A stretch of 43,769 nucleotides of DNA from Candidatus Cibiobacter qucibialis (GCA_004000625.1 SAUS01000014.1:1-43769), one strand, 5' to 3'. Positions 8,093-16,172 are shown, numbered from the stretch's first letter. Numbers and translations: made by a program. Notes: generated from the sequence alone by a model not told the origin.

Positions 8093-8974
8093 ATGCGGAT
8101 TGAAAAAACGGCACTGGACGCACAAAACCGCTGTGTCTATTCGTTATATAAAGAGAAAGGCTGCATCGGCCATGCCGTTACCTGTGCCGATTGTTTTGAA
8201 GCGTTGGAAATTGCCCCGGAATGGCAGAGCCGCGGGTACGGAAGCTATCTGCTGCGGGAGGTTTTGCGCCAGAACGGCGGCTTTGACCGGACTGCCCCCA
8301 GCGAATTCACCGCGCCACTGCCGGATGCCGGCAATACCGCTGCGCAGGCGCTGGCGGCAAAGTTCGGTTTTGTGCCGCGCGGCGGGCTGCTGGTGCGCCG
8401 CCGCGTGCCGGACCTGACGGCAGTGGAGCTGACCCACCGCTTTTTGCGCAGCACACTGGCACCGGGCGGACTGTATCTGGATGCCACCTGCGGCAACGGG
8501 CACGATACCCTATTTTTATGCAGCGTTGCCGGGGAAAATGGCAGGGTGATCGGGCTGGATATCCAGCCTCAGGCCGCGGCCAACACCAATGCGCTGCTGG
8601 CCGCCAACGGCATGGCTGCCATTGGCCGCGCGGAATGCTGCGACCATCGGGAGCTGCTGCGCTTTGCCCCGCCGGGCAGTGCGGACTGCGTGATGTTCAA
8701 CTTTGGCTGGCTGCCAGGTGCCGCGCACGATGTACACTCCACGGCAGATTCCACCCTGCCCGCGCTGCAGGCCGGGCTGGACGCCCTGAAGCCCGGCGGC
8801 GTGCTTGCCGCGGTGCTGTACAGCGGCAAGGTGATCGGCAATGCGGAGAAAAAGGCTGCGGCGGAGTTTTTCCGCAGCCTGCCGCTGGCCGATTATACCG
8901 TGCTGATCTGCGAATTTGCCAACTGGGCCGATACCGCTCCCCTGCCCTGCTTTGTCATTAAGCGGGAAAAATAA
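8093..8974 (+). CDS. mnmM: GNAT acetyltransferase-MnmM (YtqB) tRNA methyltransferase fusion
   Basis: A two-domain protein of 293 residues. Residues 1-103 look like a compact GNAT N-acetyltransferase: ALEIAPEWQSRGYGSYLL is the acetyl-CoA-binding Q/RxxGxG motif and FGFVPRG the usual end strand. Residues 107-293 are a class I SAM methyltransferase of the YtqB/rRNA-methylase-like family: motif I LDATCGNGHDT (129-139), acidic LDIQPQ (155-160), and the family signature FNFGWLPG (203-210), then ALKPGG. YtqB/MnmM methylates 5-aminomethyl-2-thiouridine at the tRNA wobble base in Gram-positives. The GNAT part is not in B. subtilis YtqB; whether it acetylates anything is unknown. ATG 8093 is seven bases after TTAGGGGGAGC and is preferred over the in-frame TTG at 8087. 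Confidence 0.82.
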   Translation: MRIEKTALDAQNRCVYSLYKEKGCIGHAVTCADCFEALEIAPEWQSRGYGSYLLREVLRQNGGFDRTAPSEFTAPLPDAGNTAAQALAAKFGFVPRGGLLVRRRVPDLTAVELTHRFLRSTLAPGGLYLDATCGNGHDTLFLCSVAGENGRVIGLDIQPQAAANTNALLAANGMAAIGRAECCDHRELLRFAPPGSADCVMFNFGWLPGAAHDVHSTADSTLPALQAGLDALKPGGVLAAVLYSGKVIGNAEKKAAAEFFRSLPLADYTVLICEFANWADTAPLPCFVIKREK

Positions 8975-9014
8975 CCGCTGCCGCTGTGAAGCCCCAAAAA
9001 AGGAAGTGCTGCCA

Positions 9015-9770
9015 ATGCTGCAACAGCAAACACAAAGCCCCGGCTGGCGGGTGCTGAACCGCGATGTGATCAAATACATCGCGATGACCGCCATGCTGCT
9101 GAACCACATCGCCAATATTTTTCTGGTGCCAGGCACCCTCTGGTACGAGGTGCTGGTGGATATCGGCTACTTTACCGCCATTACCATGTGCTATTTTCTG
9201 GTAGAGGGCTTCCGGTACACCCACAGCCGCAAACAGTATGCCTTACGGCTGTTCGGGTTCGGTGTGGTTTCACAGGTGCCGTTCTCGATGGCGTTTGCCC
9301 AAAACGGCATTCTGGAATTTCAGGATTTCAACATGATGTTCACGCTGTTCCTGTGTTTTTGCATCTTGTTGTGTATCGAAACCATCCGGAACCGTTTTTT
9401 GCGCGGCGTGCTGATCGTACTGCTGATTTTTGGTTCGTTGTTTTGTGACTGGGCGCTGCTGGCCCCGGTGTTCACCCTGCTCTTCCGCTGGTCCGGCCAG
9501 GACCAAAAACGACTGCGGTTCAGTTTTGCGCTTTCTGCCGCGCTGTTTGGCTGGCTGAATTACACCAGCAGCGTGTGGCTTTACCCCACCGCACAGTGTT
9601 TGTTGATGGCCTGCGGCAGCATGGCAGGGATCGCTGCATCCGGGTTTGTGATCTTGTATCTGTACAATGGCCAGCGGGCGGCGCGGGGAAAGAAATTTTC
9701 GCAGTGGTTTTTCTATCTGTTTTACCCGGTGCATTTGTTGGTGCTGGGGGTAATTCGGGTGATGGGGTAA
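9015..9770 (+). CDS. TraX family membrane protein
   Basis: A 251-residue polytopic membrane protein with about eight hydrophobic segments. The N-terminal block DVIKYIAMTAMLLNHIANIF, then YFTAITMCYFLVEGFRYT and the C-terminal FFYLFYPVHLLVLGVIR, are typical of the TraX family, named from F-plasmid TraX, which N-acetylates pilin. Chromosomal Firmicutes members are common and are thought to be membrane acyltransferases of unknown substrate; nothing here suggests conjugation. The ATG at 9015 follows AAGGAAG; the open frame runs back to 8916 but that would overlap the mnmM gene. It ends just before a block of palindromic repeats. Confidence 0.85.
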   Translation: MLQQQTQSPGWRVLNRDVIKYIAMTAMLLNHIANIFLVPGTLWYEVLVDIGYFTAITMCYFLVEGFRYTHSRKQYALRLFGFGVVSQVPFSMAFAQNGILEFQDFNMMFTLFLCFCILLCIETIRNRFLRGVLIVLLIFGSLFCDWALLAPVFTLLFRWSGQDQKRLRFSFALSAALFGWLNYTSSVWLYPTAQCLLMACGSMAGIAASGFVILYLYNGQRAARGKKFSQWFFYLFYPVHLLVLGVIRVMG

Positions 9771-9806
9771 TGGTGCGCGGTAGATTTTTACCGTTACACA
9801 CTCCGC

Positions 9807-9897
9807 GGGACGATGCAAGCATCGTCCCCTACAAATAAATTGCAGCGTTTACCGCGATAGGCATGGTTCCTCCGCGGCGGGGTGAGGGCACCCCGCC
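9807..9897. repeat. paired palindromic repeat (units A and B), copy 1
   Basis: Unit A at 9807-9828 is a perfect 10-bp stem (GGGACGATGC/GCATCGTCCC, loop AA) followed by CCTACAAATAA. Unit B at 9876-9897 is GGCGGGGTG/CACCCCGCC, loop AGGG, followed by CTACAGAT. The same pair in the same order recurs at 25113-25203. It lies in the 541-base gap between the traX-like gene and ptsI. Confidence 0.8.
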
Positions 9898-9938
9898 CTA
9901 CAGATGCTTTGTTGGTTTGCAACACATTATAAAATGCT

Positions 9939-9970
9939 CTGTAAGGAACGGTCTAGACCGTTCCTTACAG
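9939..9970. repeat. perfect 32-bp palindrome
   Basis: CTGTAAGGAACGGTCT is followed immediately by its exact reverse complement, with no loop. CTGTAAG ends resemble the CTACAGAT tail of unit B, so it may belong to the same palindromic repeat class. Confidence 0.75.
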
Positions 9971-10012
9971 ATTGTTTTTCAACTTGTACCAATTTCTATA
10001 AAGCCAACATCA

Positions 10013-10055
10013 AAAAGGCGCACCACACGATGGTTTTGTGTGATGCGCCTTTATT
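10013..10055. terminator. bidirectional terminator, second copy of the GGCGCACCACAC type
   Basis: AAAGGCGCACCACAC pairs with GTGTGATGCGCCTTT and is followed by ATTTATCTTTT. The stem is nearly identical to 6058-6114 and sits in the same position relative to the MITE-like element, between convergent genes. Confidence 0.8.
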
Positions 10056-10081
10056 TATCTTTTGTGTTCTATTATACTAAA

Positions 10082-10253
10082 GGCAATACCGCACAATTCC
10101 CGCCTTGCGGCTTAAGCACCGCTCCGGCAGCTGCGGCACGGCATCTGCGTTGCCAAAATGCTCGATAAGACATCCAGTATTATCTGCGCTTTTGGCTTGG
10201 CATCTGCCGCACCTCGCTCGCCGTATCGGCACTTAGAATTATGCGGTGTTGCC
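10082..10253 (-). repeat. 172-bp MITE-like element, copy 3
   Basis: Complete copy with perfect direct repeats TAAA (10078-10081 and 10254-10257). Inverted termini are GGCAATACCGCACAATTC and GAATTATGCGGTGTTGCC. Confidence 0.9.
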
Positions 10254-10305
10254 TAAAGTTTCTTCGGTTCCTTCTTTTCAAAGAAGGAACACAAATCCTC
10301 CGTAA
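10254..10305. terminator. TTTACGGAGG-type hairpin, copy 3 (inverted)
   Basis: GTTCCTTCTTT/AAAGAAGGAAC (10267-10290) with flanks AAAGTTTC and CCTCCGTAAAG. It lies immediately after the ptsI stop and likely terminates the pts operon. Confidence 0.65.
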
Positions 10306-10311
10306 AGCCCC

Positions 10312-11994
10312 TCACAGCGTTTCCGGGAACTCGGCATCGATGGCGGCCAGCAGGCGGGGTGCGCTTTCGCGGGTATCGGTCATGCGCACGGCATTGCGCA
10401 GGGGCAGCACCGCGCGCGGGCTGACGGACAGCTCATCCACACCGATCGCCAGGAAGGTTTCGGTCAGGGTCAGGTCCGCGCCAAGCTCGCCGCAGATACC
10501 AACCCAAATGCCGTTCTTGTGGGCATTCTCCGTCACCATCTTCAACAGGCGCAGCACTGCCGGGTTGTGCGGGTCATAAAAACGTCCCAGATCATTGTTC
10601 TGGCGGTCACAGGCCAGGGTATACTGGGTCAGGTCATTGGTGCCGCAGCTGAAGAAATCCACTTCCTTGGCCAGACGGTCACTCATGATGGCCGCTGCCG
10701 GGGTTTCGATCATGATGCCGACCTGCACATCCTCCGCAAAGGGAATGCCCTCAGCTTTCAGGTCGCGCTTGACTTCCTCGCAGTACTTTTTGGCTTCGCG
10801 CACTTCCCACACGCTGGTCACCATGGGGAACATGATGCCCAGCTTGCCGAACGCGGAAGCACGGTAAAGGGCACGCAGCTGGGTCTTGAAGATTTCCGGG
10901 CGGGTCAGACAGATACGCAGAGCGCGCATGCCCATAGCCGGGTTATCCTCTTTGGGCAGGTTAAAGTAGCCGATCTGCTTGTCCGCGCCGATATCCAGCG
11001 TGCGAATGATAACTTCCTTGCCGCCCATATCGGCAAGAACCTTTTTGTAGGCTTCAAACTGCTGGTCCTCGGTGGGGTAATCCGGGCTGTTCAGGTACAG
11101 GAACTCGCTGCGGAACAGGCCGATGCCGCCGCCATCGTTGACCTGCACGGCATGTACGTCGTCCGGGGAGCCAATGTTGCAGTAAATGCGGATGCTCTTG
11201 CCATCCTTGGTCACATTGGGCTGGCCTTTCAGGGTCTCCAGCAGGCGCTGCAGGCGCAGCTGCTCTTCCCGCTTTTTCAGCAGGTAATCACGGGTCATAT
11301 CGTCCGGGTCGATCACCACATTGCCGGTAGCGCCGTCAATAATGCAGGAGCGGCCCTCATACTCCGGCTTCAGGGCATCGCCCACGCCCACAATGGCGGG
11401 AATGCCCATGGTGCGGGCCAGAATGGCCGTGTGGCTGGAACCGGAACCGCCCGCAGTGATGAAGCCCAAAATCTTGGATTTATCCAGCTGCACAGTTTCC
11501 GAAGGTGCCAGGTCGTCCGCAGCCAGCAGCACCGGCACATCCGAAGCAATACCGCCCTGCACTGCACCGGACAGGATCCCCAGGATGCGATCCGATACAT
11601 CGCGCACATCTGCCGCACGGGCCTGCATGTAGGAATCGTCCATGGATTCAAACATAGCGGCGAACTGAACTGCGGTATCCGAAATCGCGGCTTCGGCGTT
11701 CATCTTTTCATTGTTGATATGGTCGGAGATGGCTTCCTCGTAATCGAGATCCTCGGCCATCATCTGGTGGGTCTCAAACAGCATGGCGGCTTCATCGCCG
11801 GCTTCGGCGCGGGCCTTTTCGGCCAGTTCGCCCAGCTGCTCAATGGCGGCGGTCTGCGCGCCCTTGAAACGGTGCCACTCGGCATCGGGATCGGTCACGG
11901 TATAGCGGGGGATCTCGGTTTTGGTGCGGTGATAGAAATAAAGCGGGCCAACGCCAACGCCGGAAGATACGCCCTTGCCCTGAATACTGATCAT
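10312..11994 (-). CDS. ptsI: PTS Enzyme I (phosphoenolpyruvate-protein phosphotransferase)
   Basis: Cytosolic first enzyme of the sugar phosphotransferase system: it takes phosphate from phosphoenolpyruvate and passes it to HPr. It has 560 residues, near the usual 570. The phospho-histidine is H188 in AGGSGSSHTAILAR, followed by GIPAIVGVG. The C-terminal TIM-barrel PEP-binding domain has the conserved GLFRSEFLYL, RTLDIGADKQ, CGTNDLTQY and ICGELGAD (active-site Cys) motifs. ATG 11994 is eight bases after AAAGGACG; an in-frame TTG at 12021 is less likely. The gene lies downstream of ptsH on the same strand with a hairpin between them, so the two should be co-transcribed with ptsI at a lower level. 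Confidence 0.96.
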   Translation of the reverse strand: MISIQGKGVSSGVGVGPLYFYHRTKTEIPRYTVTDPDAEWHRFKGAQTAAIEQLGELAEKARAEAGDEAAMLFETHQMMAEDLDYEEAISDHINNEKMNAEAAISDTAVQFAAMFESMDDSYMQARAADVRDVSDRILGILSGAVQGGIASDVPVLLAADDLAPSETVQLDKSKILGFITAGGSGSSHTAILARTMGIPAIVGVGDALKPEYEGRSCIIDGATGNVVIDPDDMTRDYLLKKREEQLRLQRLLETLKGQPNVTKDGKSIRIYCNIGSPDDVHAVQVNDGGGIGLFRSEFLYLNSPDYPTEDQQFEAYKKVLADMGGKEVIIRTLDIGADKQIGYFNLPKEDNPAMGMRALRICLTRPEIFKTQLRALYRASAFGKLGIMFPMVTSVWEVREAKKYCEEVKRDLKAEGIPFAEDVQVGIMIETPAAAIMSDRLAKEVDFFSCGTNDLTQYTLACDRQNNDLGRFYDPHNPAVLRLLKMVTENAHKNGIWVGICGELGADLTLTETFLAIGVDELSVSPRAVLPLRNAVRMTDTRESAPRLLAAIDAEFPETL

Positions 11995-12080
11995 AACAAG
12001 CGTCCTTTCTTTGGTGTTCAATGGGATCCTGACTGGTTATTTTATACAACCAAATGCAGCAGAAAACAAAATGCGGCTGC

Positions 12081-12116
12081 CTGCCCCAGCGCCGGGTAAG
12101 GGCCTTGCTGGGGCAG
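12081..12116 (-). terminator. attenuator hairpin between ptsH and ptsI
   Basis: CTGCCCCAGC (12081-12090) pairs perfectly with GCTGGGGCAG (12107-12116). On the minus strand CATTTTGTTTTC follows soon after. It could reduce readthrough from ptsH into ptsI, giving more HPr than Enzyme I. Confidence 0.65.
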
Positions 12117-12139
12117 GTGCCGCAAACAAAAGGATTCAA

Positions 12140-12397
12140 TTACAAATGCTCTTTGAAGAAAGCTTCCAGTGCCGGTGCTGCGGTATCCTCGTCCTCGCCT
12201 TCCACGGTAACGGTAACGGTATCGCCGCACTTAACGCCCATACCCATCAAAGCCATCAGTTTCAGCGCGTTGCTGGATTTATCGCCCTTGATGACGGTAA
12301 CAGTGCTCTTATACTTTTTGACCTCTTTGACCAGCAAACCGGCCGGACGGGCATGGATGCCAACTGCTTCCTGAATGGTATAATCAAACTGCTTCAT
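12140..12397 (-). CDS. ptsH: HPr family phosphocarrier protein lacking Ser46
   Basis: Phosphocarrier of the PTS, 85 residues, about normal HPr length. H15 in GIHARPAG is the residue phosphorylated by Enzyme I. Aligned without gaps to B. subtilis HPr (shared N43, M48, M51 and G54), the site of regulatory Ser46 is Lys46 (in NALKLMALMG). This protein should carry phosphate to sugar permeases but could not be a normal substrate of HPr kinase, so HPr-Ser-P/CcpA control cannot run through it. It is the first gene of the pts operon, with a strong promoter just upstream and a GAGAGGAAG ribosome site. Whether a second HPr with Ser46 exists elsewhere cannot be seen. Confidence 0.95.
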   Translation of the reverse strand: MKQFDYTIQEAVGIHARPAGLLVKEVKKYKSTVTVIKGDKSSNALKLMALMGMGVKCGDTVTVTVEGEDEDTAAPALEAFFKEHL

Positions 12398-12459
12398 AGA
12401 TGCGTCTTCCTCTCTGTTCCACAGCTTTTCAACAAACCTGTGGAGAATTTAACAATTTG

Positions 12460-12503
12460 ATTATACCAGCAATGTTGAGCAAAGTCAATGCAAACATTGC
12501 ATT
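12460..12503 (-). promoter_or_regulatory. sigma-A promoter of ptsH with an adjoining dyad
   Basis: On the minus strand TTGACT (12483-12488) and TATAAT (12460-12465) are spaced by exactly 17 bp, close to consensus. The perfect inverted repeat AATGCAA-ACA-TTGCATT (12487-12503) abuts the -35 and may be an operator. Confidence 0.85.
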
Positions 12504-12577
12504 CCACCCTGTCGTTTTTTGTAAGCTTTCACAAAATCAACAAAATGTTTTTAACAATATTGTGGATTCACTCAGTT

Positions 12578-13357
12578 TCAGTTTTCCTGCCTGGCCAGGA
12601 AGGCACGCAGGGTATCCTCCGGCCGGGGGGTATGGTTTGCATAGCGCCGGCGCAGCTCCGCTGCAGCGGTGGACATAATGTAAGGGTGACCTACCAAATC
12701 CAGCATGGCAACATCATTATAGTTATCGCCAAAGGCCATCACATCCGCCGGGTCAATGCCCAGCACACGGCAGATGCTCTGTACGCCAATCCCCTTGTTG
12801 GCCACGGTGGTATCGATCCACTTGGGTCCCGCCACGGCGCAGTTGGCCTGCTGCCATTTGGGCACAAAGCGCTCCACAAACGGCTCCACGCCGTCCACCA
12901 AATAGACGGACACCTTGACGATATCCTCCGGGATCTGGGCGGGGTCTGTGATGACCGTATAATTGTTGCCAATGAACTTGATGCGGTCCACCACGCCGTG
13001 CCCGCGCTCCATCAGGTAGGACATGTTTTCGCCGGAAAGCATCACTTCGCCTAAGTCCTCGGTGTTGTTCCAGAAATCCCAGGCGATTTCTTCTGCCAGG
13101 GCGCGGGGCATCGGCGTTTTGGCGATTACTTTGCCACCGCGGTAGACAACCGCGCCGTTCTCGCACAGGTAGATGCAATCGTCTGCCACAGGGGCGAACA
13201 GTTTGCGCAGGCTGGTATACTGCCGCCCGCTGGCCGGGCAGAACAGGATACCACGGTCATGCAAAGCGCGGATCTCATCAAAAATTTCGCCCTCAATGAG
13301 CTTTTTCCCATATTGCAGCAGGGTGCCGTCCAGATCGCTGCAAACCATTTTTATCAT
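12578..13357 (-). CDS. Cof-type HAD family phosphatase
   Basis: Cytosolic hydrolase of the haloacid dehalogenase superfamily, 259 residues, Cof/YidA subfamily. Motif I is CSDLDGTLLQ near the N-terminus (nucleophile Asp), motif II SGR (in CPASGRQYTS), motif III the Lys in NKGIG, and motif IV GDNYND. Between them lies a type IIB cap (about 80-185). Members dephosphorylate sugar phosphates or flavin precursors; the substrate cannot be told from sequence. The ATG at 13357 follows AGGGGGAAAC. It has its own promoter (13412-13440) and lies upstream of ptsH on the same strand, so some readthrough into the pts genes is possible. Confidence 0.9.
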   Translation of the reverse strand: MIKMVCSDLDGTLLQYGKKLIEGEIFDEIRALHDRGILFCPASGRQYTSLRKLFAPVADDCIYLCENGAVVYRGGKVIAKTPMPRALAEEIAWDFWNNTEDLGEVMLSGENMSYLMERGHGVVDRIKFIGNNYTVITDPAQIPEDIVKVSVYLVDGVEPFVERFVPKWQQANCAVAGPKWIDTTVANKGIGVQSICRVLGIDPADVMAFGDNYNDVAMLDLVGHPYIMSTAAAELRRRYANHTPRPEDTLRAFLARQEN

Positions 13358-13373
13358 ATTTGTTTCCCCCTGA

Positions 13374-13402
13374 TTGCTTTTCCTGAAGCAACGTAATATA
13401 AA
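13374..13402 (+). promoter_or_regulatory. promoter of the gamma carbonic anhydrase gene
   Basis: TTGCTT (13374-13379) and TATAAA (13397-13402), spacer 17 bp. A TGCCCGG/CCGGGCA hairpin (13453-13479) follows in the leader, directly before the ribosome site. Confidence 0.5.
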
Positions 13403-13411
13403 TATAGTAAA

Positions 13412-13440
13412 AGTATAACAAACACAGGCCTGTTTTTCAA
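13412..13440 (-). promoter_or_regulatory. promoter of the HAD phosphatase gene
   Basis: On the minus strand TTGAAA (13435-13440) and TATACT (13412-13417) with a 17-bp spacer, divergent from and adjacent to the plus-strand promoter at 13374. Confidence 0.65.
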
Positions 13441-13492
13441 TTTAACTAACAGTGCCCGGCGGTAGAATTATTCCGGGCAGGGAGGTAAAATT

Positions 13493-14008
13493 ATGGCAGT
13501 TATCACAGTATACGGCAAAACGCCGGATGTTGGCAGTGCAGCCTTTGTGGCCCCCAACGCCACCCTGGCCGGGGATGTTGTGCTGGCCGCTGGCAGCAGC
13601 GTGTGGTACGGCGCGGTGGTGCGCGGAGATACCGGCGCCATCCGCATTGGCAAAAACAGCAATATCCAGGACAACGCCGTGCTGCACACCGGGCCAAACC
13701 TGGGGGTAACGATCGGCAAAAATGTATCCATCGGCCACAGTGCAGTGGTGCATGGCTGTACGGTGGGGGACGGCGCTTTGATCGGTATGCACGCCACGGT
13801 GATGAACGGCGCCGTGGTGGGCAAAAATGCCGTGGTGGCCGCCGGGGCGCTGGTGCTGGAAAACACCGTGATCCCGGACGGCATGGTGGCCATGGGTGTG
13901 CCCGCCAAGGTGCGTGAAGCCGCCAGCCCCGCCCTGGTGGAAGCCAACCGAAAAAATGCCGAAGGGTATGTGGCGGAAGCCACCGCCCATGCGGAGGCGA
14001 ATAAGTAA
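13493..14008 (+). CDS. gamma carbonic anhydrase family protein
   Basis: A 171-residue left-handed beta-helix protein of the gamma carbonic anhydrase/YrdA/PaaY family. Hexapeptide repeats run through most of the chain (for example GDVVLAAGSSVWYGAVVRGD). The three zinc histidines are present: H65 in VLHTG, and H82 and H87 in IGHSAVVHG. Many bacterial members hydrate CO2 only weakly or act as thioesterases, so enzymatic carbonic anhydrase activity is plausible but not certain. The ATG at 13493 is preceded by GGGAGGT. Monocistronic by appearance: a MITE-like element follows the stop. Confidence 0.9.
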   Translation: MAVITVYGKTPDVGSAAFVAPNATLAGDVVLAAGSSVWYGAVVRGDTGAIRIGKNSNIQDNAVLHTGPNLGVTIGKNVSIGHSAVVHGCTVGDGALIGMHATVMNGAVVGKNAVVAAGALVLENTVIPDGMVAMGVPAKVREAASPALVEANRKNAEGYVAEATAHAEANK

Positions 14009-14069
14009 GTCCTGACGAGTATGTTCGCTCTTTGATTTTATTTTGCAGGGGACAGCACAAATTTTTTAG

Positions 14070-14241
14070 GGCAATACTGCATAATTCCCGCCTTGCGGCT
14101 TAAGCACCGCTCCGGCAGCTGCGGCACGGCATCTGCGTTGCCAAAATGCTCGATAAGACATCCAGTATTATCTGCGCTTTTGGCTTGGCATCTGCCGCAC
14201 CTCGCTCGCCGTATCGGCACTTAGAATTATGCGGTATTGCC
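14070..14241 (-). repeat. 172-bp MITE-like element, copy 4
   Basis: Complete copy flanked by perfect direct repeats TTAG (14066-14069 and 14242-14245). It lies in the 532-base gap between the carbonic anhydrase gene and prfC. The rest of the gap (14246-14540) holds a degenerate CGGCGGGATGATGG remnant like unit B and an AT-rich stretch; no clear promoter was settled on. Confidence 0.9.
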
Positions 14242-14540
14242 TTAGAATCTGTGGCGTACAGTCAAACATTTGCCTTTCTCCCCCGGCGGGATGATGGCCC
14301 CCCACCACGCATTTTCTATCAAATTTTGCTTTTTTCTCCCCTTACCGGCCAAAAATCCGGTATCAGGCGTTGCAATCCCTTAAAAATCATAGTAAAATAA
14401 AAAGGTATGTCTTGTAACATTTCTTGTAATAGTTCAGGTGCCGCCTGAAAACCAGAGTGATAGAGGAGTGTTCCCCATGTGACGGAAGCAGACAACCGTA
14501 AAAAGTCACATTGCAATGGAATAAAGGAGTATTGACTTTC

Positions 14541-16154
14541 ATGGCAACTTTGCGTGAAGAAATCGAGCGCCGCCGGACGTTTGCGATCATTTCGCACCCG
14601 GACGCCGGCAAAACCACATTGACCGAAAAGCTGCTGCTGTACGGGGGAGCCATCCAGACCGCCGGTTCCGTCAAGGGCAAGCAGAGCGCCAAACATGCCG
14701 TTTCTGACTGGATGGATATTGAAAAACAGCGCGGTATCTCTGTTACCTCCTCTGTTTTACAGTTCAACTATCAGGGCAAGTGCATCAACATTCTGGATAC
14801 CCCCGGCCACCAGGACTTCTCCGAGGATACCTACCGTACCTTGATGGCGGCGGATTCCGCCGTCATGGTCATCGACGCCGCCAAGGGTGTTGAGGCCCAG
14901 ACCATCAAGCTGTTCAAGGTCTGCACCCTGCGCCATATCCCCATTTTCACCTTCATCAACAAGATGGACCGCGAAGCCCGCGACCCGTTTGAACTGATGG
15001 AAAACATTGAGACGATCCTGGGCATCAAAACCTACCCGATGAACTGGCCCATCGGCTGCGGCAAAGAGTTCAAGGGCGTGTTTGACCGCGGCACCCGCAA
15101 GGTGCTGGCTTTTGAAAGCGATGGCCGCGCCAACGGCGTGAAGATGGTGGACGAGATCACCGCCGAGCTGGGCGCACCCGAAATGGACGAATTGATCGGC
15201 GCGGCCAACCACCAGAAGCTGGCTGACGACATTGAGCTGCTGGATGGCGCCGCCGAAGAGTTTGACCTGGACGCTGTGCAGCACGGCCAGCTGAGCCCCG
15301 TATTCTTTGGCTCCGCGCTGACCAACTTTGGCGTGGAACCTTTCCTGAAAGAGTTCCTGCGCCTGACCCCGCCGCCACTGCCCCGCAAGGATGCCCCCAC
15401 CGGCGATGTGGTGGATCCCTGCAGCGAGCAGTTCAGCGGCTTTGTGTTCAAAATCCAGGCCAACATGAACAAGAATCACCGCGACCGCATTGCGTTTTTG
15501 CGCATCTGCTCCGGCAAGTTTGAGCGCGGCATGGAAGCATTCCATGTGCAGGAGGGCAAGAACATCAAGCTTGCTACCGGCACCAGCCTGATGGCTGACG
15601 ACCGCGCCATCGTGGACGAAGCCTATGCCGGCGATATCATCGGTCTGTTTGATCCGGGCATCTTCTCCATTGGTGATACGCTGTGCACCGGCAAGCAGCA
15701 TGTGCAGTTTGCGGGCATCCCCACCTTTGCACCGGAACATTTTGCCCGCGTGACCCAGGTGGACACGATGAAGCGCAAGCAGTTTGTGAAAGGCATGGAG
15801 CAGATCGCACAGGAAGGCGCGATCCAGATTTTCCGCGACCTTGGCTCCGGTATGGAGGAAGTTATCGTCGGCGTGGTCGGCGTGCTGCAGCTGGAAGTGC
15901 TGGAATACCGCCTGCGCAACGAATATAACGTTGACATCCGTATGCAGACCCTGCCGTATGAGCACCTGCGCTGGATCATGAACGACCCGGACGAGCTGGA
16001 CCCCAAAACACTGGACCTGACCAGCGACACCCGCTGCATTGAGGACCTGAAGGGCAACCACCTGCTGCTGTTCGGCAGCCCGTGGAGCATCAACTGGGCC
16101 GAGCAGCACAACGAACAGCTGAAGCTTTCCGAGTTCGGCAACCTGACGTTCTGA
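14541..16154 (+). CDS. prfC: peptide chain release factor 3
   Basis: Translational GTPase of 537 residues, close to the normal 530. RF3 removes RF1/RF2 from the ribosome after peptide release. G1 is ISHPDAGKTT (17-26), the effector region lies around ISVTSS, G3 is DTPGH (86-90) and G4 NKMD (140-143). The full-length body with WPIGCGKEFKGVFDR and the C-terminal VVGVLQLEVLEYRL block separates it from EF-G and TypA. ATG 14541 follows AAAGGAG by eleven bases. It is followed by a strong terminator, so it is probably transcribed alone. Confidence 0.96.
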   Translation: MATLREEIERRRTFAIISHPDAGKTTLTEKLLLYGGAIQTAGSVKGKQSAKHAVSDWMDIEKQRGISVTSSVLQFNYQGKCINILDTPGHQDFSEDTYRTLMAADSAVMVIDAAKGVEAQTIKLFKVCTLRHIPIFTFINKMDREARDPFELMENIETILGIKTYPMNWPIGCGKEFKGVFDRGTRKVLAFESDGRANGVKMVDEITAELGAPEMDELIGAANHQKLADDIELLDGAAEEFDLDAVQHGQLSPVFFGSALTNFGVEPFLKEFLRLTPPPLPRKDAPTGDVVDPCSEQFSGFVFKIQANMNKNHRDRIAFLRICSGKFERGMEAFHVQEGKNIKLATGTSLMADDRAIVDEAYAGDIIGLFDPGIFSIGDTLCTGKQHVQFAGIPTFAPEHFARVTQVDTMKRKQFVKGMEQIAQEGAIQIFRDLGSGMEEVIVGVVGVLQLEVLEYRLRNEYNVDIRMQTLPYEHLRWIMNDPDELDPKTLDLTSDTRCIEDLKGNHLLLFGSPWSINWAEQHNEQLKLSEFGNLTF

Positions 16155-16172
16155 TTTTGTTTTGTAATTATG

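Noticed and set aside
9015..9770. Conjugative element signalled by a TraX-like gene
   Set aside because: No relaxase, coupling protein or type IV secretion gene is present, and chromosomal TraX homologues are common in Firmicutes.
10519..12099. 526-codon open frame on the plus strand
   Set aside because: Antisense shadow of ptsI with no ribosome site and an unnatural His/Gly-rich composition.
14146..14400. Small open frame starting MLDKTSSIICAFG, with a near-identical one at 27574-27870 (minus)
   Set aside because: The shared peptide is only the translation of the 172-bp repeat; the frames continue into unrelated flanks and lack ribosome sites.
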